DNA from: Macrotrachela quadricornifera
Taxonomy: Eukaryota > Rotifera > Eurotatoria > Philodinida > Philodinidae
DNA length: 64,000 nucleotides
Direction: 5' to 3'
Assembly: GCA_022393335.1 (NCBI GenBank)
Contig: JAJEKB010000542.1
Coordinates: forward strand, 534,135-598,134
Of the stretch, positions 39,713-50,304 are shown piece after piece. The notes under the pieces are model-generated. The model was not told where the DNA came from. It ran no database searches and saw only the letters and a list, made by a program, of their open reading frames with translations. The translations under genes were made by a program, and so were the position numbers. Each line of letters begins with the position of its first letter. Within the stretch, counting starts at the first letter, position 1.

Positions 39713-40630
39713 TTAAGGGGGGCCCCCCCCTCAGAAAAATGTTTTTTTCGAAAATAACTCAATATTGAATTTTTAGTTTAGGAAGATGCGCCGAAATTTC
39801 CTCTTTCAGAATATGTATGGTTTTTCGAAAAATGGCTAGGTTTCAAAAGACTTATCAAAAAAAATTTCTACCCTACTACTCTGTTTTCCTAGAAATTTTT
39901 ATGGTTCTCACGTTTTGAAAAACTGCTTGTTGTTCCATATAACCGCATTGCATATAACATTTTTTTATATCAAGTATGATAGATGGCGTTAGCTTATTCG
40001 CTTGTTACGCGCTTTCAAAAAGTCCATTGACATATATTGAAAATATACCATGTAAACATGCTTTTCGGGATTTGGCTGTAAAAATCCATTTCTAAAACTT
40101 CTTTTGCGTTTTTCTCAAAATCAATTTTTTCGACCATACCGTTTACGCGGGCAAGGATTTCTCAATAACGACTCAATAAAGAAAGGATAATTTTTTTTTG
40201 TTGAATAGAGGACAGTTAGGGCTAGATCCTCACGTTCTCCGATTTTTGAATTTCTCTTTTGCTGAAATAAAAAACTTAGATATATCATTTTGATGAGCGC
40301 TTTGAATTTGAACATTTTGCGACAAAGTGTTTTTAAAAATCAAACAAAGGGAAATTCGAAAATCAGAGATCGTGAGGATCTGGCCCTAAGGCCACTCTAC
40401 AATTTAAAAACCACCCCGACATGATTAGCTAATATTTTTATATCGAAAACCTTGCCCGCGTGGAGGGTACTTTTGACCAATAAATTGACTGTAACTCATT
40501 CGTTTCTCAGAGATTTGAGGAGATATTTTAACCACAGTCTCCTCTAGCCAAGACTAACATTCTCTGAAATTTTCGTTGAAATCGGATGAGAAATAACAAA
40601 GTTCGGTGGTGAGGGGGGGGCCCCCCTTAA
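39713..40630. mobile_element. TTAA-flanked non-autonomous element, 910 bp, with internal hairpin
   Basis: The core 39717-40626 begins GGGGGGCCCCCCCCTCA and ends with its exact reverse complement, 17-bp terminal repeats. TTAA flanks both sides (39713-39716, 40627-40630), the target duplication of piggyBac- and Kolobok-type elements. A second, internal inverted repeat is centred near 40300. Left-arm pieces are ACGCGGGCAAGG (about 40145) and GCTAGATCCTCACG (40220-40233); right-arm pieces are CGTGAGGATCTGGC (about 40371-40384) and CCTTGCCCGCGT (about 40450). No transposase reading frame is present. Confidence 0.8.
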
Positions 40631-40841
40631 CTAGATTTGTAAATGTAAATCATTCGAACAATTTAATCAATTCATTTCATCGATTTCAAATGAAGTTTTA
40701 TATATCTAAGCATTATCCATCGATTAATATAACTATGAATAATTAAAGAAATTAAATTGTCTTTGTTTTTTTTAAATCTTTTATGATTAAATGATTGACA
40801 AGAAAAAAAACTAAACATTATCAATGTGTACCATGATTTGT

Positions 40842-41860
40842 TTAAGTTTTTGATACTGAATTCATACGTGCTTTATGTCTTAATGTCATTATAACGATAA
40901 ATATTATAAGAGTAATAAGAATTGTTATTGTTATAAGTACAGTACTACAAGTAATTATAAAACGTTTATGTTTTCGATGAGAACTTGTTCGTGATATAGG
41001 TTGAATTTTAATAAAATCCTATAGGAAAAAAAAATTATGATTATTTTTTAATATTATAAAAAGAAAAAGAAATACTCTAACTAACTTGTTTTTTAACTGT
41101 TGTTTCAAGTTTATCAGCACGAGCAAGTAAATCATTAAGTGTAGCATTATTATTATCTATTGTTTCACCAATATTATCTATTAAAATATTTGATTCAGAT
41201 GATTCATCAATATTATTTTGTTCATTAGATTGTTTATTTATTTTTAATAGTTGATTTGTTGTTTCATCATTCTACATAATATTAAAAATAATCAAATAAT
41301 TTCTTCATAAATATGTAGATAAAATGGTACTTATTTACATAAATAATTGATTGAGATAAATCATTTATTAACTGATTTGATGATGGAGGAGTTTTTATAT
41401 CATTTGATGTTGATTCACATGATGTTTTATAAAGAAATAATAAACGTTTATTTTTAGTACTTTTTCGTTTTAATCCATCCTAATAAAAAGAAAAGAAAAT
41501 AATTTATTTATTTTTTTCTTAATTATATTATATTTTATATTTAACATACTAATCCGTTTCGATTAGATATTTTAAAAGATTTTTTATTATATTTAGGTTT
41601 TAATTCATTTTCTTTATTAATTATTTGTTGAGTTTTTGTACATAAATTATTATTATTATCATCATCATCATCACTTTCTTCTTTTTGTTTTTTAGTTATA
41701 TGGAATATTCTATAAGAACCATCTCGTCTAAATGATGGTTTCTTTCGTAGACTATTTGATTTATACTATAATAGAAAAAGTAATAGTTAAAAACAAAAAA
41801 ACATATTTTTTAATTAAAAATATTTCTTACTTCATTAGTTGTATTTGTTAGTATATTCAT
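40842..41860 (-). CDS. Tail-anchored protein with VAMP/synaptobrevin-like segment
   Basis: Exons on the minus strand are 41860-41831, 41765-41550, 41479-41339, 41271-41086 and 41018-40842, 750 nt and 249 aa. The first 140 residues are basic/acidic and Asn/Ser-rich with an Asp run (DDDDD), probably disordered. Residues about 155-191 (ending TLNDLLARADKLETTVKKQ) have SNARE-like heptads and resemble the R-SNARE segment LSELDDRADAL. A basic linker (SSHRKHKR) precedes one transmembrane helix at about 211-237 (FIITCSTVLITITILITLII), then a 12-residue tail. The distance from R180 to the membrane equals that in VAMP2. The zero-layer arginine position is Asn170. A vesicle-fusion role is inference; it could be an unrelated tail-anchored coiled-coil protein. 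Confidence 0.6.
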
Positions 41861-44198
41861 TTCTTATGATTCACAATGAATTATATTTTTAAAGAAATAT
41901 AGATGAAAAATTATTGTAAAAGAAGAACGAAAGATTTATATAAAAAAGAACAAAATTTTTTTTCTTTTGTTCTGCTCTATATGTTGTCTCAACTACGACA
42001 TTTTCTCTCTTCTTTATATTACTCTTACTTATATAGTTATTACTAATGTGTATAAGACGAAAGAAAAAGAGACAGTGCTGTAAAAACGATAATGATAGTT
42101 GTTGTTGTTGTTGTTGCTATTGTTATTCTTTCTGATTGAACACCTTTAGAACATTAATCTTATTTAACGCATTGTTCAGTAACAAATGTAATAATGTTGT
42201 TGGATGAGTACTGTTAAGAAAAAGAAAATGAAAGTAAAGAAAAAGAGAAGAAAAACTAACAAAAAAAAGGCGTTAAAAATGAAATATTAGTTATTGATGA
42301 TTGAATAATAATATAGTGATGATGAAATTTCTATCTGTAATTAAATAATTATAGGTAAGAAGTCCGACTACTTGATGTCAAAGTATGGCATATATTGTCT
42401 TTTTTTTTCTTCTTCTTATTGTTAGATAATAAAAGAATGGCAAAGACAATGAATATGACAGATCATTTTATTGTTCATTTATACTAAAATATTTTATTTA
42501 ATTTTGATAGATATGTATATAAGTAATATTCGTTTATTATATATGAAAATAATTTTTTTTTGAATATAAAATTGATTAAAACGAGAATATTTTTCAATGT
42601 TTTTTTCTTCTTTTTTATATATATGCTTGATTTGAAAATGAATAGAAGGTTATATTCAATAAAAAAAATTCAAAAGAGATGTTTTTCTGTTTTTCGATTA
42701 ATATAGAGCTGCTTTTAGTTAAATATTGTATTGCATGAATAAATAATAATATTTCCGATTAATTTAATCTTTTTTATTAAAATTAGTTTTTCTTTTTCTT
42801 TCTTAGAAAAATATTAAGAATTTGTGTAAAAGAGAAAAATATATGTAGGTGTACAATTTATCAAAATGTTATAGAATTTATGAATATTACAAAGAATATT
42901 TTAACATATAAAAATAATAAACTTACATGATTTCTATTGTAAAAAGTCTTATAAAATACATTAGATATTTATTCTATTAAAAGATATATAATTAATTATC
43001 CATTATTGATAGTTCATACGTCGTTTATATCTACTAAATTTCGAGATATGTGAAACGGAGATCTACTTCAAAGATTAAAACCAAATGTTTCATCTTGTTT
43101 TTTCTTTTTTGAACTGAATAAATGGAGCCGCATAATATACTGTACTTATGTAATGTTTCCAGATTATTTCAATACATTTTCCAAAAAACTGTTAGCATAG
43201 TCTCTGTAGAATTAAAATATGAAACACGATGTAGTTAGTAGTCTGTTGATTAATTTCTGTCTACTATTAATGCATGTCAATAATGAAAGATATTAATCGT
43301 AATATATCACAATAAATGTGATAAAAACGCAAAAGACAACTATTATACTTATTGTGCAGTAGAATTTGGTCTCATAAGTATGTTTTATTTCATATTTTGT
43401 GATGGTCAAAAGACGTTACTAAGTTATATGTGATAGAGAGGAAAGGGATCCGAATTTCTATCTGAATACATTAACATTTCTTGGAAATCGTATTTTACAA
43501 AAATTAATAAAATAGTAGAAACTAAACAAAATTCTCCACTATGCTCATATCATTCATAAGGCAATTGCATCTAATGATGATTTAAAGCTATATCTGATTC
43601 TTTTGAATCTATCGACTGCTGCTGGCATCTATAACAAGATATATTTTATCCAATAATTTTCAAATTTATTGTGAATGAAAAAAAATAAAGACTGGAAAAA
43701 GAAAACAATTTTTAGATGACAATCGATCATTATTAATTTATTTATTTCGTCGATTTTTTACTAAGAAATTCTTTTATATTTTAAACATTTATCATCATGT
43801 TATTTTTTTCTCTTACTAATTTAATTTAATCTTTTTGTTTTTATTCTATCGTCATATGATGAAAATAAGCATATTGAGTTATTTTATATAACTTGCATGT
43901 AATCTTGATGGCTATCTGTGAAACTAATTAATAAGCCATTGTAAGGCCATGCAAACAGAAATAAAATTTGCTTTTATTTTTTTAAAAAAAATTATTTTCA
44001 CTGCCTTGCTTATAGTCTTTTATGCAATGTGGTAGATTTTAAAAAAGCAAACATGACAACGAAACTTAGTATATTTTTTTTTTCAAAACAATGAAAATCC
44101 TTTAGTAATCTGATGACGATGAAAAATTTAATTTTAAAAATTAGTTAAATGATATATTTGATTTTTCTTTCATTTCAGATATATTATTATCATCAATT
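41861..44198. other. Divergent promoter region, tail-anchored gene / cyclin E
   Basis: 2.3 kb separating two genes that point away from each other. AT-rich, with a GTT/TTG triplet run at about 42098-42116 and several T-runs. No gene was recognised. Confidence 0.5.
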
Positions 44199-47100
44199 AT
44201 GGTCGATAAAAATGATGATAATAATAATAAAATAATAACACGTAGTTTAAAAAGATCGATTTCAGTAAGAAAAATATTTAAAAAAAATAATTTGTTTTAA
44301 AGAAATATTTTAGCCTGATTATTTATTAATTGATGAACGAAAATCTAAAATAACAAAAAATGAAGTAAGAAAAAAGAAAAAGAAAAGATTCTTTTTTTCC
44401 TACACTTTCAATACTACTTGATTATCGTATCAATTTATTTTTAATATTCGTAGATAATTCAAAATCTTCTAAAAACAAGAGAAATACAATTGAGTATATA
44501 CAAAGAATTTTCTTTTTTTTCTTCTCTTCTCGTTAGTCAAAATCCACCTGTTATATATATATTACGAGTCAGTTGTTGATGTCTATTAAATTTGCATAAA
44601 ATTCCATAGATCATATCAAATTCTTCTCTTTCTTTTGTTTCTTCTTTGCTTTACTTATCACTAAACAACTGACGATATTCCTTCAAAATAATTCTCATCC
44701 TATATAAACGATCGATTTTTTCATAAAAAAGGTGTAATCAAAATACTATTCATGCTGCTGAAGGTGTTGCACAATCTACACAAGACCTTTTTTAATTGTA
44801 TTATATTGTGAAAAAATTAGGTCTTGTCTAGTTATGTGCATCATATTCGCTGCTTTACACCTCGATAATTTCCTTTTTTTTTAAATTTTATTTTCATTTA
44901 TTTTCATTGCTCTTTTTTTTTCCATTCTAATCAAGTGACGAAAGAAAAGAAAAAAAAAACTAAGAGCATAGCGATACCGAAAAAGAGAATGGTTAGTTTG
45001 TATTCATGTCAGCGTATATTTGTTCGATCGGTCAAATGAATCAGTATGCTACTTAAGTTGTCTATAATGAATCGACGAAAACAAGAGCGATTGAAAGTGG
45101 GAAACAAAGAATTTTTATTGGTTTATATGATAAAATATTTTATTTTATACATTTTTATTTTTGCATTTAGTTAAAACGTAATGTTGGCAATAAAGAGAAT
45201 ATTATTAAACGAGTTCAATCTGGTAAGATATTTAAATACAAAAAGAAAATAAACAATGATTTTTGATATAAAGAATGTCATAGAAGTTCTGAAATGATTT
45301 TACGAATTCATCGTTCTCGTATTCTACAAAAGTAAATTCGCTGAAACTTTGGCAAATTGTTGTACTATGGATGAGAAACTGTAACAACACTGACATGTAC
45401 TATTTTTAAAATTTTCCTGGTTATCTTCAGGATGTACGACATTTTTTTTTAATCTCGTCTATATCTCAGGCTAGGTAGATGATGAAATCTTGTTTTTTTT
45501 TATAAGATGCACTGTGAAAAGCTCTACAAAAATTGTAATAATAAATCCCTATTGATTTGTGTTCGTACTCAAAATGAAAAAGCTACATAATAGTACGACT
45601 TCTCACCATAATAAAAAAAAGGGTTTGAAAGATTTTCTTATTTTCCAATAGGAATTTGTTTATACAGCTTTTATGTAGCTTTCAACGGCGCATCTTATAA
45701 AAAATATCAAGATTTTATCATCTACCTAAGCCGAGATATAGACATTTTAACAGACTCAGAATACAGGAAAATTTCGAAAATACCCTTTGTAATTTTTTTG
45801 TTATTTAGATATTTTCATATTATAATTTGAAGATATTATGAGTATAGGAGAGTTATTTATTCAATAGATATCTACATAAATAAAGAAAAATGATTTTAAT
45901 CAATTTAAAAACCTAAATAATAACAATATTAGTTATTGTCAATAATCTATAATTATTATGACTTTTTTGATCAAATAACGAATATAAATATAAAATAAAA
46001 ATAATGATTTGTACAAGTTTTTCAATTAATGAAATATGTTCAGCAAAAAAAAAAAGAATTTTTTAATTAGATTATCATATCAGAAATACTTTCATTCAAT
46101 ATTATAAAATAAAAGACTATTTGAATTTACCCATTGGTTGTATACGGAGTATCCAGAAAGTCACTAAAGATAGAAAAAATTGATTATCTTCGCTACGACT
46201 CGAGCATATAGGTTGATACTTTTTACTGATAAATAGAGGCATGTTCATATTTCAAATCCGCACGAACAAGGTTAGAGAGAGCATCTGTTATGCATCATCA
46301 ATGACATGAATAAAAGATGAAAAAAGGATAGTAAACATAATAAAGACTCTCTCTCTCTCTGACCTTATTCGTATTGATTTAAAGTGTAGATAAATGCCGT
46401 AATTCTAAATGATACTTATTATTCATTTTCTTAATTAGATTTCGAAATGTTAAAAACAAAAACTTCTAATAATGATATTCGATGGTATGAATCTCATCAT
46501 TTATGGTCAAATATGATGATAAAAACTCTTGATAAAACATATAAATGTAATATAAATTTTCTTGATTCACATTCAACAATTACAAGAAAAATGCGAAGTA
46601 TTTTATTTGATTGGTTAATTGAAGTAAAATAAAAAATATTTTTTTATTTTTATTATTTAAATAAATATTTATTTTTATTTTTAAAAAAAGGTTTGTCAAG
46701 TTTATCATCTTCATCGTGAAACTTATCATTTATCTATTGCTTATATTGATCAATATTTATCTAATACAAATAATTTACATAAAAATAAATTTCAATTACT
46801 TGGTATAACATCACTTTTTGTTGCATCAAAAATTGAAGTAAAAAAAAAAAGAAATATTTTTTTTTCTATTTAAACTATTTAAGGAAATTTATCCACCACG
46901 TTTATCAGATTTTGCTTATGTTACGGATAATACTTGTTGTGAAGAAGATATTCTCGATATGGAATTAGAGTTAATGAATGTAAAAAAAAAAAAGAATTTT
47001 TTTATCTAATAAAAATCTTCTATTTATATAAATATTTAGAAATTAAATTGGTATATTAATCCAATAACATCAATAAGTTGGTTATTAATTTATCTTCAAG

Positions 47101-47853
47101 TTGATTATGAACTTGAAAATTTTTTTAATAATAATTATTCATTAATAAAAAAACGACAATTATTATTATCATCATTAAACAGTAAAATTCTTAATAGTTC
47201 ATTATTAACAAATGTACATCGATCAAAAGATTTTCTTCAAATATTTTCATTAGCTGTTCGAGTAAATTTTATATATATATATATAAAAAAAAAAACAATT
47301 ATTTTGTTTTTCTATTTAGTTACTTGATTTATGTTCATTAGATATTGAATATAATCAATATTCGAAACATATACTTGCAGCATCAGCTATATATTTATGT
47401 AAAAAAAATTGGTCTATTGAAAAAATTACAAGTAAAAAATTTTTTTTATTTTTATTAGATTATTTTATAAATATTTTAGATTTAACTTATGATGATCTTT
47501 CTATATGTCAACAATGGATGAAACCTTTTTATGAAGTACTTTCAGAATCATTATCAAAGTTATCAATTCGATCATCTTCAACAATACCAATTGATGAAAT
47601 TTATTTAATACAAATACATAATATTTCAATAGATCTACTTGTAAATTAAATTTTTATATTTATTAAAATTTCAAATTGTTTTTTTTTTTTTTAGGAAAAT
47701 GTTTATGAAAAACGTTCAAAAGTTATACCATCATTAATAAATAATCGACCATTTCGAGATCTTATAAATCATTTTTCTTATTTACCAACATTAATAGAAA
47801 AACAACAATATGAAGAAGAACAACAAAGAAATGAAACTATTATTATTGCTTAA
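44199..47853 (+). CDS. CCNE: G1/S-specific cyclin E
   Basis: Activates CDK2 in the nucleus for S-phase entry. Exons are 44199-44264, 44313-44363, 45171-45222, 46439-46623, 46691-46837, 46884-46979, 47040-47261, 47320-47431, 47480-47640 and 47695-47853, 1251 nt and 416 aa, the usual cyclin E size. The cyclin box shows MRSILFDWLIEVCQVYHLHR, LLGITSLFVASKIEEIYPPR and FAYVTDNTCCEEDILDMELE, diagnostic for the E class over A, B and D. The second cyclin fold has KHILAASAIYLC. The N terminus is short and basic (ITRSLKRS, LKRNVGNKENIIKRVQS). The small exons 2 and 3 rest only on good splice sites and phase. Intron 3 is over 1.2 kb and holds a MITE and a dispersed repeat. Confidence 0.92.
45395..45797. 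mobile_element. MITE with long terminal inverted repeats, copy 1 (cyclin E intron 3)
   Basis: GTCTATATCTCAGGCTAGGT (from 45458) with GATGATGAAATCTTG and TTATAAGATGC forms an inverted pair with 45690-45748, which reads GCATCTTATAAAAAATATC and then CCTAAGCCGAGATATAGAC. Weaker pairing extends outward to TTTTTAAAATTTTCCTG (about 45402) and CAGGAAAATTTCGAAAATA (about 45762). Arms are roughly 100-130 bp. Exact ends and target duplication are not clear. A related copy lies at 53850-54165. Confidence 0.7.
46233..46410. repeat. Dispersed repeat, copy 2, in foldback arrangement
   Basis: The left half (46233-46325) matches the repeat at 38875-38990. The right half (about 46350-46400) matches the left half in reverse complement: TCTGACCTTATTCG against CGAACAAGGTTAGAGA, and AGTGTAGATAAATGCC against GGCATGTTCATATT. 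The locus therefore forms an imperfect hairpin. A TC run sits at 46349-46360. It lies in cyclin E intron 3. Confidence 0.5.
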
Positions 47854-48388
47854 TTATAGTCAAATAGCATCAGATATTTTTTGTTTATATATTTGACTTC
47901 TTTTTATTTTGTAAAAAAAAAAAAACAAAAGATACAAAGAATTATTTAATCAAATAAGTTAGATATTATATGTAGAATTTAATAGTTTCTGTTTTCTTTT
48001 TCAAAGATAATTAATTGTTTTATAGATTATTTTCTTTATATATATATATATTAAATTGTATGCATTTTGTTTATCTTTATGTTCATATATGTCTATTAAT
48101 GATCTATAAAAGAAAAAAATAATAAAAATATTTACAAAGATTATATTGTTATTTGTATGTTTTTTTTTTCTTTTGTATTTATAAATTTTATGAGAATTAA
48201 GATCGATATTTTGATCTAGTCTTGTGAATAATAAGAAAAAAATTGTTTTTATTTATTTTTGAATTTATTATAATGTTTCTTTTGTTTTTTACTTTTATAA
48301 TTTACCCGCATTATTAATTTCGATAATAATGTGAATTTTTTTTAATTCTAGATCTTTATATAATTTTTCGTAAAATCCATCTTTTAAA
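47854..48388. other. Cyclin E to Serinc spacer
   Basis: 535 bp of AT-rich sequence with AATAAAAATA at about 48120, a plausible polyadenylation region for cyclin E. An acceptor-like TTTTAATTCTAG ends at 48351, 37 nt before the Serinc ATG. No gene was recognised. Confidence 0.5.
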
Positions 48389-50112
48389 ATGGGTTTATGT
48401 ATTGGTTCATTAGGTTCATCAATAGCATGTTGCTTTGGTAATGCATTTTGTTCATTATGTTGTGCTGCATGTCCATCATGTAAAGGTTCAACATCAACAC
48501 GTATTGGTTATGGTCTTATTCTTCTTGCTGGTTTAATAACATCATGTATTATGTTAATACCTGGTCTTGAAAAAACTTTAGCAAAAATTCCAGCTTTATG
48601 TACTGGTGGGTCAAAATTAACAGATATAGTTATGCCATCAATACCATCAATTGATTGTTCAAAAATTGTTGGATTTTTAGCTGTTTATCGTCTTTCATTT
48701 GGAATGACGGTATTCTTTTTTATTTTATCATTAATTGTAAGTTTATTTAATAAAAAAAAAAAAAGAAATAATTATAACTTTTGTTTATTTTATAGATGAT
48801 TAATGTAAAAAGTTCAAAAGATTTTCGAGCAAAAATTCAAAATGGATTTTGGGGTTTTAAATTACTTATACTTATTGGTTTAATAGTTGCCGCTTTTTTT
48901 ATTCCAAATGATGGTTTTGCTCGTGCATTTATGATTATTGGATTAATTGGAGGATTTATGGTATATAAAATGAAATATTTTTATTTAATTTTTAATATAA
49001 TCTATTCTTTTCTAGTTTATTCTTGTGCAATTACTTTTATCAATTGATTTTGTTCATTCGTAAATTTTAAAAGAAAAAATTTAATTTTTAGGAAAAACGT
49101 TTTTTTTTCCGTTCTTTAGATGGAATGAATCATGGATTGATCGTGTTGAATATGGTTCAAAAAAACATGGTTATGGTTTATTATTTTTTACTTTACTCTT
49201 TTATGCTTTATCAATAACTGGTGTTGTACTTTTTTATATTTATTATGCACCAGATCGAAATATCTGTCGTTTACATATATTCTTTATATCATTTAATTTA
49301 TGTTTATGTTTTATTTTATCAGTTATATCAATATTACCAAAAGTAAGAGAATATAATACATCATGTGGTTTACTTCAATCATCATTTGTTAGTCTTTATG
49401 TTATTTATTATACATGGTAAAAAAATAAATTTAATTTAATATAAAGAATATTTTTGTTTTCTTTTTTTTTTTACATATTTAGGTCAGCAATGAATAGCAA
49501 TCCTGATTCACATTGTAATCCAAATATACGTTCGATAATTCATCCAACAAATATAACAACAACACCAAATCCAAATCCAATACGACAACAAAATTTATTT
49601 GATCCAATAACAATAATTGGTTTAGTTATGTTTGCTGGTGCACTTTTTTATTCAGTTTTTACAACATCACGTAATAATCGAGCAAATAAATTATTTTTAT
49701 CAACATCATCATCATCAGATTATTCAACTATATTAGATGATACAACTGGTTCAGATAATAGATCATTATTAGATAGTGATGGAGAACATAATCGTCAACA
49801 TGTTTATGATGATGAAAATAATTCAGTTACTTATAATTATTCATTATTTCATTTTATGTTTGTTCTTGCTACTTTATATGCAATGATGACATTAACTAAG
49901 TAAAAATAAATTCGACTTTATTTTTCTTTGAAAAATTTATCATATTTTTTTTTGTTTTCTTCAGTTGGTATGAACCAGCACATGATTTTACAACATATAA
50001 TAATAATTTAGCATCACTTTGGGTTAAAATAGCATCGAGTTGGATATGTGTAATTTTATATATTTGGACATGTATTGCACCGGCTTTATTTCCTGATCGA
50101 GATTTTGCATAA
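48389..50112 (+). CDS. Serine incorporator (Serinc/TMS family)
   Basis: Multi-pass membrane protein of plasma membrane and endosomes, linked to phosphatidylserine and sphingolipid metabolism and lipid scrambling. Exons are 48389-48736, 48796-48960, 49016-49059, 49120-49416, 49483-49899 and 49965-50112, 1419 nt and 472 aa, the family norm. It starts with the Cys-rich CCFGNAFCSLCCAACPSCK. Then come VYRLSFGMTVFFF, IQNGFWGFKLLILIG, LLLSIDFVHSWNESW, CNPNI, and the terminal block NWYEPAHDF, SSWICVILYIWTCIAPALFP. About ten hydrophobic segments are visible. The loop after residue 330 is Ser/Asp-rich (SSSSDYSTILDD). Which vertebrate paralogue it corresponds to cannot be told. Confidence 0.95.
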
Positions 50113-50304
50113 ATATTAATAATCAATGACATACAATTATTCTGTACAATAATCGAAAACAAAACTAAACTGACATATATTTGTTGTATTTTGTATTTAG
50201 TTAGAAACCGATAAACTAACCAAGAGAAAACAAATTATATATATATATAAATGTCTTTGATTTTTAAGAATAATAAACATATATATTTTTCTTTTTTAAA
50301 GATA

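Larger units (their letters stand above)
37367..40841. other. Intergenic spacer with transposon remnants
   Basis: Region between the secreted orphan and the 3' end of the tail-anchored protein gene. It holds a dispersed repeat copy (about 38875-38990) and the 910-bp TTAA-flanked foldback element (39717-40626). The rest is AT-rich with no exon series. Confidence 0.5.

Noticed and set aside
40121..40315. 64-codon minus-strand frame
   Set aside because: Lies inside the internal hairpin of the TTAA-flanked element; no transposase similarity.
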